From the NCBI GenBank assembly GCA_029061925.1, contig JAIDRE010000035.1:1-32483 (forward strand): 32,483 bases of DNA, written 5' to 3'. A program made the position numbers and the translations under genes. Positions 24,791 through 32,483 of the stretch are shown here, one piece after another. The stretch's first letter is position 1. Every line of letters begins with the position of its first letter. Source of the DNA: Muribaculaceae bacterium (GTDB taxonomy: Bacteria > Bacteroidota > Bacteroidia > Bacteroidales > Muribaculaceae). The notes under the pieces are model-generated. The model saw only the letters and a list, made by a program, of their open reading frames with translations, was not told where the DNA came from and did no database searches.

Positions 24791-24825
24791 CAAAGTTAGG
24801 CATAATCGCGGGCAATTTTTATGCC
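24791..24825 (-). promoter_or_regulatory. recA promoter with overlapping inverted repeat (candidate SOS operator)
   Basis: Minus-strand TAACTTTG at 24791-24798 is a consensus -7 box, with TSS about 20 bases before the ATG. Immediately upstream, GGCATAA (24799-24805) and TTATGCC (24819-24825) are perfect seven-base arms with a 13-base centre. They cover the spacer and the -33 position, and the -33 element itself is poor. A repressor bound here would block transcription, which fits damage control of recA. The site is not one I recognise as a described LexA box. Confidence 0.55.
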
Positions 24826-24861
24826 CAATATTGTTAAGAATTAGTTAAATCTTTTTATACT

Positions 24862-25719
24862 TTATTTTCCTTGAAATTTACGGTTGAAATAAAGTAACTG
24901 ATACAAGATTGAGTTACTCCAGTAGGCACCGTTATGAACTCCGGGGCGAGAGATATAGTCATGAGAGATGCCACGTGCCAGCAAATCGTTGTGAAGATTG
25001 CTGTTTACCTGAGCAAAAAAGTCTTGAGCACCACAGTCAAAAATGATGTTCAACTGTCCATCGGTGATATCTTTGGCGATAGTTGCAACGGTGTGGCTAT
25101 CCCATACTTCTTTGTTCTTTTCATACTCTCCGAGACGTTCTTTCATTTTCCAACGGGTCGGGAAGGGGCGGATATCAACACCACCGCTGGTCGAACCAGC
25201 GTTCTTGAACAAGTCGGGGTGACGCATTGCCAGGTAGAGTGCACCGTGACCACCCATTGACAAGCCGGTGATGGCACGTTTTTCGGGAGTAGCGATAGTG
25301 GGGAAATTATTGTCAATATAGGGAATCAAATCGTTAACAAAGAACGATTCCATCTGCATATTCTTGTCGATTGGCGAGTCCCAATACCAGCTGTCGCGGC
25401 CGTCGGGACACACAAATATCATTCCATAAACATTTGCGAGCGAATCAAGGTCTTGCAATATGGGCCAAGTTTTATAATTACCGCCGAAACCGTTCAATAG
25501 ATAAACGGTAGGGAATTTTTCAGTGTTACCCGGTTCAAGTGCACGTGTAGGCTGAATAACAGTAACCTTCATCGGAGTTGCAAGATTGGTGGTTTGAACA
25601 AGGATCGTGTCGCCTTGAGCTTTTGCAACATTTTGTTTTGAGGCGGCAGCCGATGGAGATGCACATCCTGCCGATACGGTTGCGACGGTCAACGCCAATG
25701 CAAATAAGATTCGCTTCAT
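24862..25719 (-). CDS. Esterase-family alpha/beta hydrolase lipoprotein
   Basis: The product has 285 residues. The signal peptide ends in a lipobox with Cys19 (TVSAGC), so it is probably membrane-anchored in the periplasm or at the surface. The esterase-D/feruloyl-esterase-like fold shows YLLNGFGGNYKTW (oxyanion region), the nucleophile S154 in TGLSMGGHGA, a likely acid at D228 or D233 (IFDCGAQDFF) and H262 in GVHNGAYW. Relatives cleave acyl or feruloyl esters from glycans; the substrate here is unknown. It follows the MscS gene after 24 bases. The recA gene with its own promoter comes next. Confidence 0.85.
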   Translation of the reverse strand: MKRILFALALTVATVSAGCASPSAAASKQNVAKAQGDTILVQTTNLATPMKVTVIQPTRALEPGNTEKFPTVYLLNGFGGNYKTWPILQDLDSLANVYGMIFVCPDGRDSWYWDSPIDKNMQMESFFVNDLIPYIDNNFPTIATPEKRAITGLSMGGHGALYLAMRHPDLFKNAGSTSGGVDIRPFPTRWKMKERLGEYEKNKEVWDSHTVATIAKDITDGQLNIIFDCGAQDFFAQVNSNLHNDLLARGISHDYISRPGVHNGAYWSNSILYQLLYFNRKFQGK

Positions 25720-25743
25720 TGTAATAATGTGTGGTATGTTTTG

Positions 25744-27000
25744 TTATTGTTTTTCGGGTTGGGGATTATCAAAGTGAACATCCATTTGAGGAAACGGGAA
25801 GTTGATTCCGGCTTTTGCAGGGAGTTCTTCGTAGAAACGTTCGTTGTAACGGAAAAAGATTGTCCAGTAGTCGCCCGACAAGACCCATGCTCTGACGGTC
25901 AAATTAACCGAACTGTCGGCGAGCTGATCGAGATAAACTGCCGGACTACGGTCAACCTTGGGATTAAGCGAAGCATAACGGGCTTTCTTGCGGGCTTCCC
26001 ATTTCTCAGCACGTTTTTTGATTGTTTTTTTAGAACCAAAGAGGCGTTCCCACCAGGGCAACTTTTTACCGAGGTTGAGTTCTTCGAGATATTCTGAATC
26101 CTCATCTTCTTGATGAGATTCGTTAGCAACATCAGTCAAATTTTCTTCAGGCGAATGGGCTGTAACTGCACGACTGCCGGTATCTTCAGCCTCACCCGAT
26201 TGAACACGCGCCTCGTTAGCAGCAGCCACAGCTTTAGCCACAAGATCGCGGGCTTCGTTGTCGGCAATTTTACCTTTCAAAATCAAAGGTTCTTTGTCAA
26301 ACATATCAAGGATTGCCTGACGGGCTTTATCGACACTGTCACCATAAGAGATTCCGATTGTCCAGGAAACACGACGAACAACCTGACCCGAATAGTTATT
26401 GATGCTTGAGGTTGACAACGAGCCGTTGGGAATCAAGATTGTCTTGTTGTCAGACGTTGTGATGATAGTTGAGAAAATCTGAATTTCTTTTACTGTTCCG
26501 GCAAAGCCTTGCACCTCAATATAGTCACCGACTTTATAAGGCTTGAGGAGTAAAATCAAGACGCCACCGGCAAAGTTTTGCAACGTTCCGCTCAACGCCA
26601 TACCGATTGCGACACCGGCAGATGCAAAGAGTGCAAGGAACGAGCTTGTTTCAATTCCGATTATACCGATACAGGTTACAATCAGTATGAAGTATAGCAG
26701 AATTCTGACAAAACTGAGGATGAAAGTCGATAGCGATTCGTCAACCTTACGGCGAACAAGAATAACGTTTATAAAGCGGTTAATCTTGTTTATGATAAAC
26801 TTACCGACATAAAAAACTACAATCGCAATGGCAAGGCTAATTGCAAACTTAACAGTACCCGAAATAAGACTGTTTATAAACTCATCAAACGTGAGGTTTT
26901 TTAAATCAGTGACTGTTTCTTTTGCCACCTCCTCGCCTGCCGAGGCCGTGTCGGGAGTCAAACCGGGTAGAATTGACTGAATAAAGCTGTAAATTTTCAT
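25744..27000 (-). CDS. MscS-family mechanosensitive channel with a large insert in the cytoplasmic domain
   Basis: The product has 418 residues, against about 290 for a small MscS. Three membrane segments lie at roughly 48-70, 93-116 and 121-150. The pore helix ASAGVAIGMALSGTLQNFAGG at about 127-147 and the beta-domain KVGDYIEVQGFAGTVKEI are canonical. After DKEPLILK (about 242) the sequence leaves the family pattern for about 109 residues. That stretch is first acidic and polar (250-310), then basic (KKTIKKRAEKWEARKKAR, 324-341). It rejoins at SPAVYLDQLADSSVNL (352). These channels release solutes on osmotic downshock. The gene begins one base after the peptidase stop. Confidence 0.88.
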   Translation of the reverse strand: MKIYSFIQSILPGLTPDTASAGEEVAKETVTDLKNLTFDEFINSLISGTVKFAISLAIAIVVFYVGKFIINKINRFINVILVRRKVDESLSTFILSFVRILLYFILIVTCIGIIGIETSSFLALFASAGVAIGMALSGTLQNFAGGVLILLLKPYKVGDYIEVQGFAGTVKEIQIFSTIITTSDNKTILIPNGSLSTSSINNYSGQVVRRVSWTIGISYGDSVDKARQAILDMFDKEPLILKGKIADNEARDLVAKAVAAANEARVQSGEAEDTGSRAVTAHSPEENLTDVANESHQEDEDSEYLEELNLGKKLPWWERLFGSKKTIKKRAEKWEARKKARYASLNPKVDRSPAVYLDQLADSSVNLTVRAWVLSGDYWTIFFRYNERFYEELPAKAGINFPFPQMDVHFDNPQPEKQ

Positions 27001-27001
27001 T

Positions 27002-28159
27002 TTAATGTGATGATGTTGGCTTAGGTTGATATTGTGCTACATCGCGATACCATTCAGTAAGATAGTAGCCGTAGTATGTTGCCGGATTGGTCGGAGTGAT
27101 GATATTGGTCGCCAATCCGCAATGATAATAAATTGTCAGACGGTCAAATTGAGGCATAGTCGCCTGATAGAGAACCGCCTTTTCAAGTTGATTATTCCAC
27201 GCCGCAATCAAACCTGGATCGAGGGTGATACAATCGACAAATTGCTTGAAATCATAAAAACGGCATGGATTACCAATATCCAGACGTTGGAAAACGAGCG
27301 ATGAATTATAGTTGGGTGTTGAATTGTAGGCTTGCAGAGTCAAGTCAGCTAAATCTTCAATTTCGGCAAGATCAATAACCGAAATCGCACACCAATCTTC
27401 GTTGCGATGGCGTTCTACATAAAACTCATAAGTATTACGAGCGGCACCAATTAAATCAGGCTCGGGATCGGCGAGCAGTTTAAGATTTTTATTATATGGC
27501 ATTCCATCAGCCGGCAATTCAAGTGCCGAACCTACAAAATAGCGGGCTACATCACGCAGTTCATACACAACCTCAATACACGCCATATTGCAGCAATCGG
27601 TGTAGATGTAATCAAAACCTTGATCTTTTAGAACGTTGCGCAAAGTAGAGATATTCATGCTACTGCCACGGTCTTCGCCAAACGACCTCACCTTTGATTT
27701 ATCATCGTCTTCATCAGCCACGACACACCATCCCGAAGCATGACTCCATAAAACGAGACCATATTTCTCGGCAGGCGCCATAGCCTTGGTATCACGGATA
27801 ACTTCGCTCATGCGCTTGGCACTTGTTGACTTGACAGAGTTATCATAGGTTTTTAACAAAATCCAGCCTTTACTTTGCAGCTCCATAAGGTTGACCGTTC
27901 CGTCATTCAACTGATGATAGACAACCCAGCGAGAGCTACCGAGGTCTTCCTTGACAGCCGCCATCTCCTCAAGGTCTTTATAGTCAAAGCCCGAATCTCC
28001 GAGCGAATTATTGGCAAGCATATAGACAAGAACAGTTCGCGGTGCCGGAGTATTTTCAGGCGTAGGCTCATCCTTTTCGCTATCGCAACTTACAGCCACA
28101 AAAGCGACAATGAGTAGTAAAAGATAGTGTATATATGATTTTAAAATATTGGTTTTCAT
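27002..28159 (-). CDS. Clostripain-family (C11) cysteine peptidase, lipoprotein
   Basis: The product has 385 residues. The signal peptide ends at a probable lipobox, Cys25 (FVAVSC), followed by an acidic, proline-rich linker. The mature part opens RTVLVYMLANNSLGD. The C11 dyad is H140 in LVLWSHASGW and Cys190 in YTDCCNMACIEVVYEL, which aligns with the DxC pattern of clostripain. Family members cut after basic residues and several are self-activating. Secreted C11 peptidases are common in gut Bacteroidetes. It leads a three-gene run with the MscS channel and the esterase. Confidence 0.88.
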   Translation of the reverse strand: MKTNILKSYIHYLLLLIVAFVAVSCDSEKDEPTPENTPAPRTVLVYMLANNSLGDSGFDYKDLEEMAAVKEDLGSSRWVVYHQLNDGTVNLMELQSKGWILLKTYDNSVKSTSAKRMSEVIRDTKAMAPAEKYGLVLWSHASGWCVVADEDDDKSKVRSFGEDRGSSMNISTLRNVLKDQGFDYIYTDCCNMACIEVVYELRDVARYFVGSALELPADGMPYNKNLKLLADPEPDLIGAARNTYEFYVERHRNEDWCAISVIDLAEIEDLADLTLQAYNSTPNYNSSLVFQRLDIGNPCRFYDFKQFVDCITLDPGLIAAWNNQLEKAVLYQATMPQFDRLTIYYHCGLATNIITPTNPATYYGYYLTEWYRDVAQYQPKPTSSH

Positions 28160-28190
28160 TATGATAAAAATTGGAGAGAAATTTAAAATG

Positions 28191-28198
28191 CAAATTTA
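28191..28198 (-). promoter_or_regulatory. -7 box for the C11 peptidase run
   Basis: Minus-strand TAAATTTG lies 31 bases upstream of the peptidase start. The -33 position reads TTAG, a partial match. It is in the divergent gap to the acyl-CoA synthetase gene. Confidence 0.5.
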
Positions 28199-28327
28199 CA
28201 AAAAATCGTGGAGTAAAACTAAAATTTAAATGTTAAAATAGGAGACTGTTTTACATCTTTATTGTAATGAATGTTAACAAATCTACACTTTATCCGGTCA
28301 AAAGCGTTAATTTAGAGAATAAGTTTT

Positions 28328-28335
28328 TAACTTTG
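28328..28335 (+). promoter_or_regulatory. -7 box for the acyl-CoA synthetase gene
   Basis: TAACTTTG matches the -7 consensus; the -33 region is weak. It puts the transcript start near 28340, inside the longer reading frame that opens at 28267. This supports the ATG at 28366 as the true start. Confidence 0.55.
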
Positions 28336-28365
28336 TCCACTCAACACGATAAAAACATTTTATTT

Positions 28366-30171
28366 ATGAATAATACGCTCACCTTTTTAGTTAAAAACCG
28401 AGTGTCGGGCGACAGTTGCCGAGAGGCAATAAAATATAAAGAGTGCCATGACTGTGGCTGGATTGGCACAACCTGGGACGAATTTGGCGGCTATGTCGAT
28501 AACACCGCCCGTGCCCTCGAATCTATCGGAGTTAAACCCCAGGGAACAGTTGCCGTTTTCTCGGCTAACCGTCCCGAAATTCTATATACTGATTTCGCAG
28601 CTTTTGCCAATCGCGCAATCCCCGTTTCAATATATTCGACAAGCAGTGCCTCGCAGGTGCGTTATATCGTCAACGACTCTAAAGCATCGGTGCTTTTTGT
28701 CGGAACACGCGAGCAATACATCATTGCGCATACCGAAATGCCCAATATGCCTTCGCTCAAACTCATTGTCACTTATGACGATGTCGAACGCGAAGCCATT
28801 GACGATACCACGCTAACCTTCAAGCAGTTCATGGAGCTTGGTGCAAAAGCTTCAAACGAAAGTAGCCGTGAAGTTGAAGCCCGAACAGCTGCTGCTCAGC
28901 CCGAAGATATTGCAACACTGCTTTACACATCCGGAACAACCGGCGAGCCTAAAGGTGCTGTTCTGACTCACTCAAATTTTGACCATATAATCCAATTCCA
29001 CATACGTCGATTGACGATGTTGTCAGATAAGGATACAAGCCTTTCGTTCTTACCGCTCAGCCATATTTTTGAGAAGGCATGGACATATTTCTGCCTATAC
29101 CTCGGTATAGCAGTCAGCATCAACAATGATCCGCGCGACATCACAAAATCACTTCGTGAAGTGCGTCCAACATGTATGTGTGCCGTACCCCGTTTCTGGG
29201 AGAAAGCCTACTCGACAATCCGTGACAAAATGGATAAGCAATCAGGATTTAAGAGAATGTTGGTTGCCCATGCATTAAAGGTTGGTACAGAGCGAAATAT
29301 GAACTATGCCCGTCTCGGACTTAAAGCTCCATGGTGGCTCGAAATGCAATACAAATTCTTTGACAGCCGCATCTTCGGACCGGTGCGCCGCGTGATGGGA
29401 ATCAACCACGGTAACATCTTCCCGACCGCAGGTGCTCCACTCAGTTCAAACATTATCGAATTTTTCCATGCTATGGGCGTGAATATCATCATCGGCTACG
29501 GACTTTCTGAGACAACCGCAACCGTTTCATGTTACCCCGACATCGACTGGGAACTCGGCTCGGTAGGCACTCCGCTTGAAGGGGTAAATGTGAAAATCGG
29601 AGAGAACTCTGAAATTCTCGTCAAAGGTCCGACCGTGATGCGTGGATATTACAACAAACCCGAAGAAACCAAGGCTGCTTTCACCGAAGACGGATGGTTC
29701 CGCACCGGTGATGCAGGCTATATCGACGAGCACGGACAAATTTTCCTGACCGAGCGCATCAAAGACCTGTTCAAGACCTCAAACGGAAAATATATTGCTC
29801 CACAGGCTATCGAAAGCCGACTTGGCGAAGACAAATATATCGAGCAAGTTGCCGTTATCGGCGATCAGCGCAAATATGTCACCGCCATTATAATCCCTGC
29901 TTTTGAAGCCCTCAAAGAATATGCCCAAAGCAAAAAAATTGATTTCAAATCAATCGAGGATCTCATCAAAAACAATGAGATAGTCAAGCTAATAAGCGAC
30001 CGAATCGAAGATCTTCAAAAAGGCTTTGCCAACTTTGAGAAGGTGAAGAAGTTCACCTTGCTTCCCAAAGAATTCACGATGGAAAACGGCGAACTCACCA
30101 ACACGCTCAAACTCCGTCGCCCGGTTATCTACGACCGATATGCCAACGAAATTGAGGCAATGTACGTCTAA
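28366..30171 (+). CDS. Long-chain fatty acid--CoA ligase (AMP-forming)
   Basis: The product has 601 residues from the ATG at 28366. An upstream ATG at 28267 would add 33 residues that cross the promoter. The enzyme activates fatty acids through an acyl-AMP intermediate to acyl-CoA at the inner membrane. The AMP-binding P-loop YTSGTTGEPKG is at about 187-197, with GYGLSETTATV in the middle. WFRTGDAGYIDEHGQIFLTER is followed by the hinge and KDLFKTSNGKYIAPQAIE near the C-terminus. It resembles the FAA1/FadD15-type long-chain group. The MFS gene follows after 28 bases. Confidence 0.9.
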   Translation: MNNTLTFLVKNRVSGDSCREAIKYKECHDCGWIGTTWDEFGGYVDNTARALESIGVKPQGTVAVFSANRPEILYTDFAAFANRAIPVSIYSTSSASQVRYIVNDSKASVLFVGTREQYIIAHTEMPNMPSLKLIVTYDDVEREAIDDTTLTFKQFMELGAKASNESSREVEARTAAAQPEDIATLLYTSGTTGEPKGAVLTHSNFDHIIQFHIRRLTMLSDKDTSLSFLPLSHIFEKAWTYFCLYLGIAVSINNDPRDITKSLREVRPTCMCAVPRFWEKAYSTIRDKMDKQSGFKRMLVAHALKVGTERNMNYARLGLKAPWWLEMQYKFFDSRIFGPVRRVMGINHGNIFPTAGAPLSSNIIEFFHAMGVNIIIGYGLSETTATVSCYPDIDWELGSVGTPLEGVNVKIGENSEILVKGPTVMRGYYNKPEETKAAFTEDGWFRTGDAGYIDEHGQIFLTERIKDLFKTSNGKYIAPQAIESRLGEDKYIEQVAVIGDQRKYVTAIIIPAFEALKEYAQSKKIDFKSIEDLIKNNEIVKLISDRIEDLQKGFANFEKVKKFTLLPKEFTMENGELTNTLKLRRPVIYDRYANEIEAMYV

Positions 30172-30199
30172 CGAACAGTCAATACTTTAAATAAACCAA

Positions 30200-31411
30200 A
30201 TGTCATTTGTCTCTAAACTGCGGAATTTGGCGGCAATGCCGACATTTCCGATACTTTTGTGCCTTTGCGCCACGCATGGATTGAACGACCTGCTTCAGGC
30301 GGTTGTCAACGCCATGTACCCGATGTTGAAAGCTGACCTCAATTTGTCGTTTGGTCAAATCGGACTCATAACTCTCGTATATCAGCTTTCGGCATCAATA
30401 TTTCAGCCCGTGGTCGGGTATCTGTTTGACCGCAAGCCCTTTGTGATGAGCCTGCCTGCCGGTATGGCTTCAACTACAATCGGCATCATAATTTTTTCAT
30501 TTGCCACTTCATTGTCGGGCATATTGATTTCGGTATTTATGATCGGACTCGGCTCATCGACCCTCCACCCCGAAGCATCGCGCATCACATCGCTTGCCGG
30601 ACGCCCGCGCCGTGGCGTTGCCCAGTCGATTTTTCAGGTCGGCGGTAACTTTGGCAGTTCGCTCGGTCCGTTACTCGTGGCTCTTATCGTTGCACCCCAT
30701 AACCGCCGATATGTATTGTGGTTTCTGTTTTTTTCAACATTGGCTTTTATTGTATTGCGCCCCGTTTGCAAATGGTATAAGGAATATCTGGCTCAATCGC
30801 AGTTATCAAAAGGAGCAGAGGTTTCGAATGCCAAGTTGCCGTTATCGCCTCGCATGACAATTTTCACAATATGCGTCATCGTCGTTCTGATATTTTCAAA
30901 ATATATCTATATCGCCAGTTTATCAAGCTATTACACTTTTTATCTGATTAACAAATTTGGTGTATCGGTATCTCAATCTCAGATTTACCTGTTTATCTAT
31001 GTCGCATCAACCGCTGTCGGCACGCTCGTCGGCGGTCCGTTTGGCGACCGATATGGACGAAAACCGGTAATATGGATTTCGATTCTCGGCACTGCTCCGT
31101 TCAGCCTCTTGTTGCCCCACGTCAACCTGCCACTGACCGTGATTCTCAGTTTCTGCGCCGGATTTATGCTGTCATCGGCATTCCCTGCAATTCTGCTTTA
31201 TGCCCAGGAACTTTTACCGACAAAACTCGGAATGATTTCGGGTCTGTTTTTTGGATTTGCGTTTGGTGTGGGTGGTGTCGCATCGGCAATGCTCGGCGAT
31301 TTTGCCGACAAATATGGAATCGAAACGGTCTATAACATGTGCGCCTATATGCCGTTGCTCGGAATTGTCGCAGCATTGTTACCCAATCTAAAGAATAAAA
31401 ATATCGGATGA
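30200..31411 (+). CDS. MFS transporter, fosmidomycin-resistance (Fsr)-like
   Basis: The product has 403 residues and about 12 membrane segments. The opening ATHGLNDLLQAVVNAMYPMLK and QIGLITLVYQLSASIFQPVVGY match the Fsr group of the major facilitator superfamily. The MFS loop signature occurs as GYLFDRKP and again as GPFGDRYGRKP between the two halves. E. coli Fsr exports fosmidomycin; the natural substrate here is unknown. It starts 28 bases after the acyl-CoA ligase and is probably co-transcribed, though no functional link is evident. Confidence 0.85.
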   Translation: MSFVSKLRNLAAMPTFPILLCLCATHGLNDLLQAVVNAMYPMLKADLNLSFGQIGLITLVYQLSASIFQPVVGYLFDRKPFVMSLPAGMASTTIGIIIFSFATSLSGILISVFMIGLGSSTLHPEASRITSLAGRPRRGVAQSIFQVGGNFGSSLGPLLVALIVAPHNRRYVLWFLFFSTLAFIVLRPVCKWYKEYLAQSQLSKGAEVSNAKLPLSPRMTIFTICVIVVLIFSKYIYIASLSSYYTFYLINKFGVSVSQSQIYLFIYVASTAVGTLVGGPFGDRYGRKPVIWISILGTAPFSLLLPHVNLPLTVILSFCAGFMLSSAFPAILLYAQELLPTKLGMISGLFFGFAFGVGGVASAMLGDFADKYGIETVYNMCAYMPLLGIVAALLPNLKNKNIG

Positions 31412-31460
31412 TCCACATAATTTTATAGTCAAAATTCTTAAAAAAACGAATTATTTTAAA

Positions 31461-31468
31461 TAACTTTG
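31461..31468 (+). promoter_or_regulatory. -7 box for the yitT-family gene
   Basis: TAACTTTG is a consensus -7 box, 32 bases before the ATG. The -33 position (around 31437-31440) reads CTTA, a weak match. The gap from the MFS stop is short and AT-rich. Confidence 0.5.
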
Positions 31469-31500
31469 CACTATAAAACAGTCATTTCACACTTAAATCA

Positions 31501-32454
31501 ATGCAACTCACTAAAACACGCCTATATTGCGAGGCAAAAGACTACTTTTTCATTGTCCTCGGCATTTTCATGTATGGCTTTGGTTTCTCGGCATTTATCG
31601 CTCCTGAAGGAGTCGTCATCGGAGGTATGGCGGGCTTTGGTCAGGATATCTATTACCTCACTTTAAGATTATTTGGATGGGGTGTTCCGGTAGCTATCAC
31701 GATGTATGTCGCCAACGCAACTTTGCTTGTTCTTGCCTTTAGGGTTGTCGGTAAACAGTTTGTTATCAGAACGATCTTCGGGGCTACAATGATGTCGTTG
31801 GCAATTGGATTATTACAGCCGTTATTCCCGGTCGCACTTCTTCACGGTCAAAAATTCCTCAGCATTCTTATAGGCTCGCTTTTCTGCGGTGTCGGAATCG
31901 GTCTTGCATTTATTCACAACGGCAGTACAGCCGGCGTCGATATCATCGCGGCGATGGTTGCTAAAAAGAGTAACGTGTCGATTGGTCGCACAATGCAGTT
32001 TGTTGACTTCTGTACGGTATCAGCTATTCTTGTTATCAACCCCAATGCTACAATCGAGAACGTTGCATTCGGTATTGTGAATATCTTCCTTGTAGCATAT
32101 GTTTGTGACGAAGTCATCAATACCAACCGCCAGGCTACTCAATTTATGATTTTCTCGCCATTCTGGCAGGAAATTGCCACCGCCATCAACGATGAAGCTC
32201 ATCGTGGTTGCACCGTTCTGGACGGCATGGGATGGTACTCAAAAAAAGAAATTAAGATTCTACTGGTAATGTGCCGCAAAATCGAATCAGTAACCATCTT
32301 CCGAATCGTTAAGTCAATCGACAAAAACGCTCTCATCACCCAAGGTAAAGTCAACGGGGTATATGGCAAAGGTTTCGATGAAATGAAAGTCAAAATAAAA
32401 CCCGGTCAAAACCGCAACGCAAGCAATAATCAAGTGACACAAGAAGCGAAGTAA
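31501..32454 (+). CDS. YitT family membrane protein (DUF161 + DUF2179)
   Basis: The product has 317 residues. About five or six membrane segments fill residues 15-210, with the repeated glycine-rich pattern of YitT proteins: GFGFSAFIAPEGVVIGGMAGFGQ and GVGIGLAFIHNGSTAGVDIIAA. The C-terminal cytoplasmic DUF2179 domain follows, with GCTVLDGMGWYSKKEIKILLVMCRK and GKVNGVYGKGFD. YitT proteins are widespread in Bacteroidetes and Firmicutes with no agreed function; transport is suspected. The basic tail (about 295-317) is rich in K, Q and N. The last 29 bases of the window hold no signal. Confidence 0.87.
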   Translation: MQLTKTRLYCEAKDYFFIVLGIFMYGFGFSAFIAPEGVVIGGMAGFGQDIYYLTLRLFGWGVPVAITMYVANATLLVLAFRVVGKQFVIRTIFGATMMSLAIGLLQPLFPVALLHGQKFLSILIGSLFCGVGIGLAFIHNGSTAGVDIIAAMVAKKSNVSIGRTMQFVDFCTVSAILVINPNATIENVAFGIVNIFLVAYVCDEVINTNRQATQFMIFSPFWQEIATAINDEAHRGCTVLDGMGWYSKKEIKILLVMCRKIESVTIFRIVKSIDKNALITQGKVNGVYGKGFDEMKVKIKPGQNRNASNNQVTQEAK

Positions 32455-32483
32455 AGAGATTTAATATATATATAATGTATGGG

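Noticed and set aside
28267-28365. 33-residue extension of the acyl-CoA ligase
   Set aside because: A consensus -7 box lies inside it at 28328-28335, and the residues lack family similarity.

Overview
The window looks like a chromosomal segment of a Bacteroidales bacterium. A gut Muribaculaceae/Bacteroidaceae-like genome is the best guess, and I cannot place it below order with confidence. The reasons are promoters of the Bacteroidetes form (TTTG / about 20 nt / TAnnTTTG) ahead of several genes, no Shine-Dalgarno-like starts, and Bacteroidetes-type versions of RecA, the C11 peptidase, the GNAT-like protein and the Fsr-type MFS transporter. Many genes are closely packed, with ATGA or TAATG overlaps.

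Layout. (1) Positions 2-6129, plus strand: a tightly coupled run of mannose-1-phosphate guanylyltransferase (5' end outside the window), ruvB, a Wzx-like flippase, a GT4 glycosyltransferase, a secreted TPR protein and a glycerate kinase. (2) About 6130-14770: an accessory islet with every gene on the minus strand. Its left edge carries an orphan promoter, short repeats, the 3' end of a tRNA-Leu gene and a terminator-like hairpin. Short motifs from this edge recur near 14538-14572. In transcription order it holds a DUF1016/YhcG-type PD-(D/E)XK nuclease, then a Type III restriction-modification pair (mod, res) followed directly by an AbiH-family gene, then DUF3791 and a broken Bro-N gene. No integrase is present. 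(3) 14772-18962, plus strand: a GNAT-like protein, pyrH, frr, a radical SAM protein and an LD-carboxypeptidase. (4) 18946-28159, minus strand: two runs. The first is C11 peptidase, MscS channel and esterase lipoprotein. The second is recA, polyferredoxin, Ca2+-type P-ATPase and a DegT aminotransferase. (5) 28366-32454, plus strand: long-chain acyl-CoA synthetase, Fsr-like MFS transporter and a YitT-family membrane protein.

How it fits together. The core genes cover envelope polysaccharide assembly, DNA repair (ruvB, recA), translation and nucleotide metabolism, and membrane physiology. The islet is a small anti-phage island. Mod and Res should form a Type III R-M complex, AbiH is a candidate abortive-infection effector in the same transcript, and the DUF1016 nuclease is an additional, separately promoted candidate defence gene.

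Most worth a second look: (a) the leader ahead of mod, where three adjacent perfect hairpins are enclosed by a long inverted repeat that ends in T6, twelve bases before the start codon, so it looks like an attenuator or a structured RNA controlling the R-M/AbiH operon; (b) the mod-res-abiH arrangement itself; (c) duplicated promoter-containing repeats on either side of the DUF1016 gene; (d) a MscS channel with an insert of about 109 charged residues in its cytoplasmic domain.
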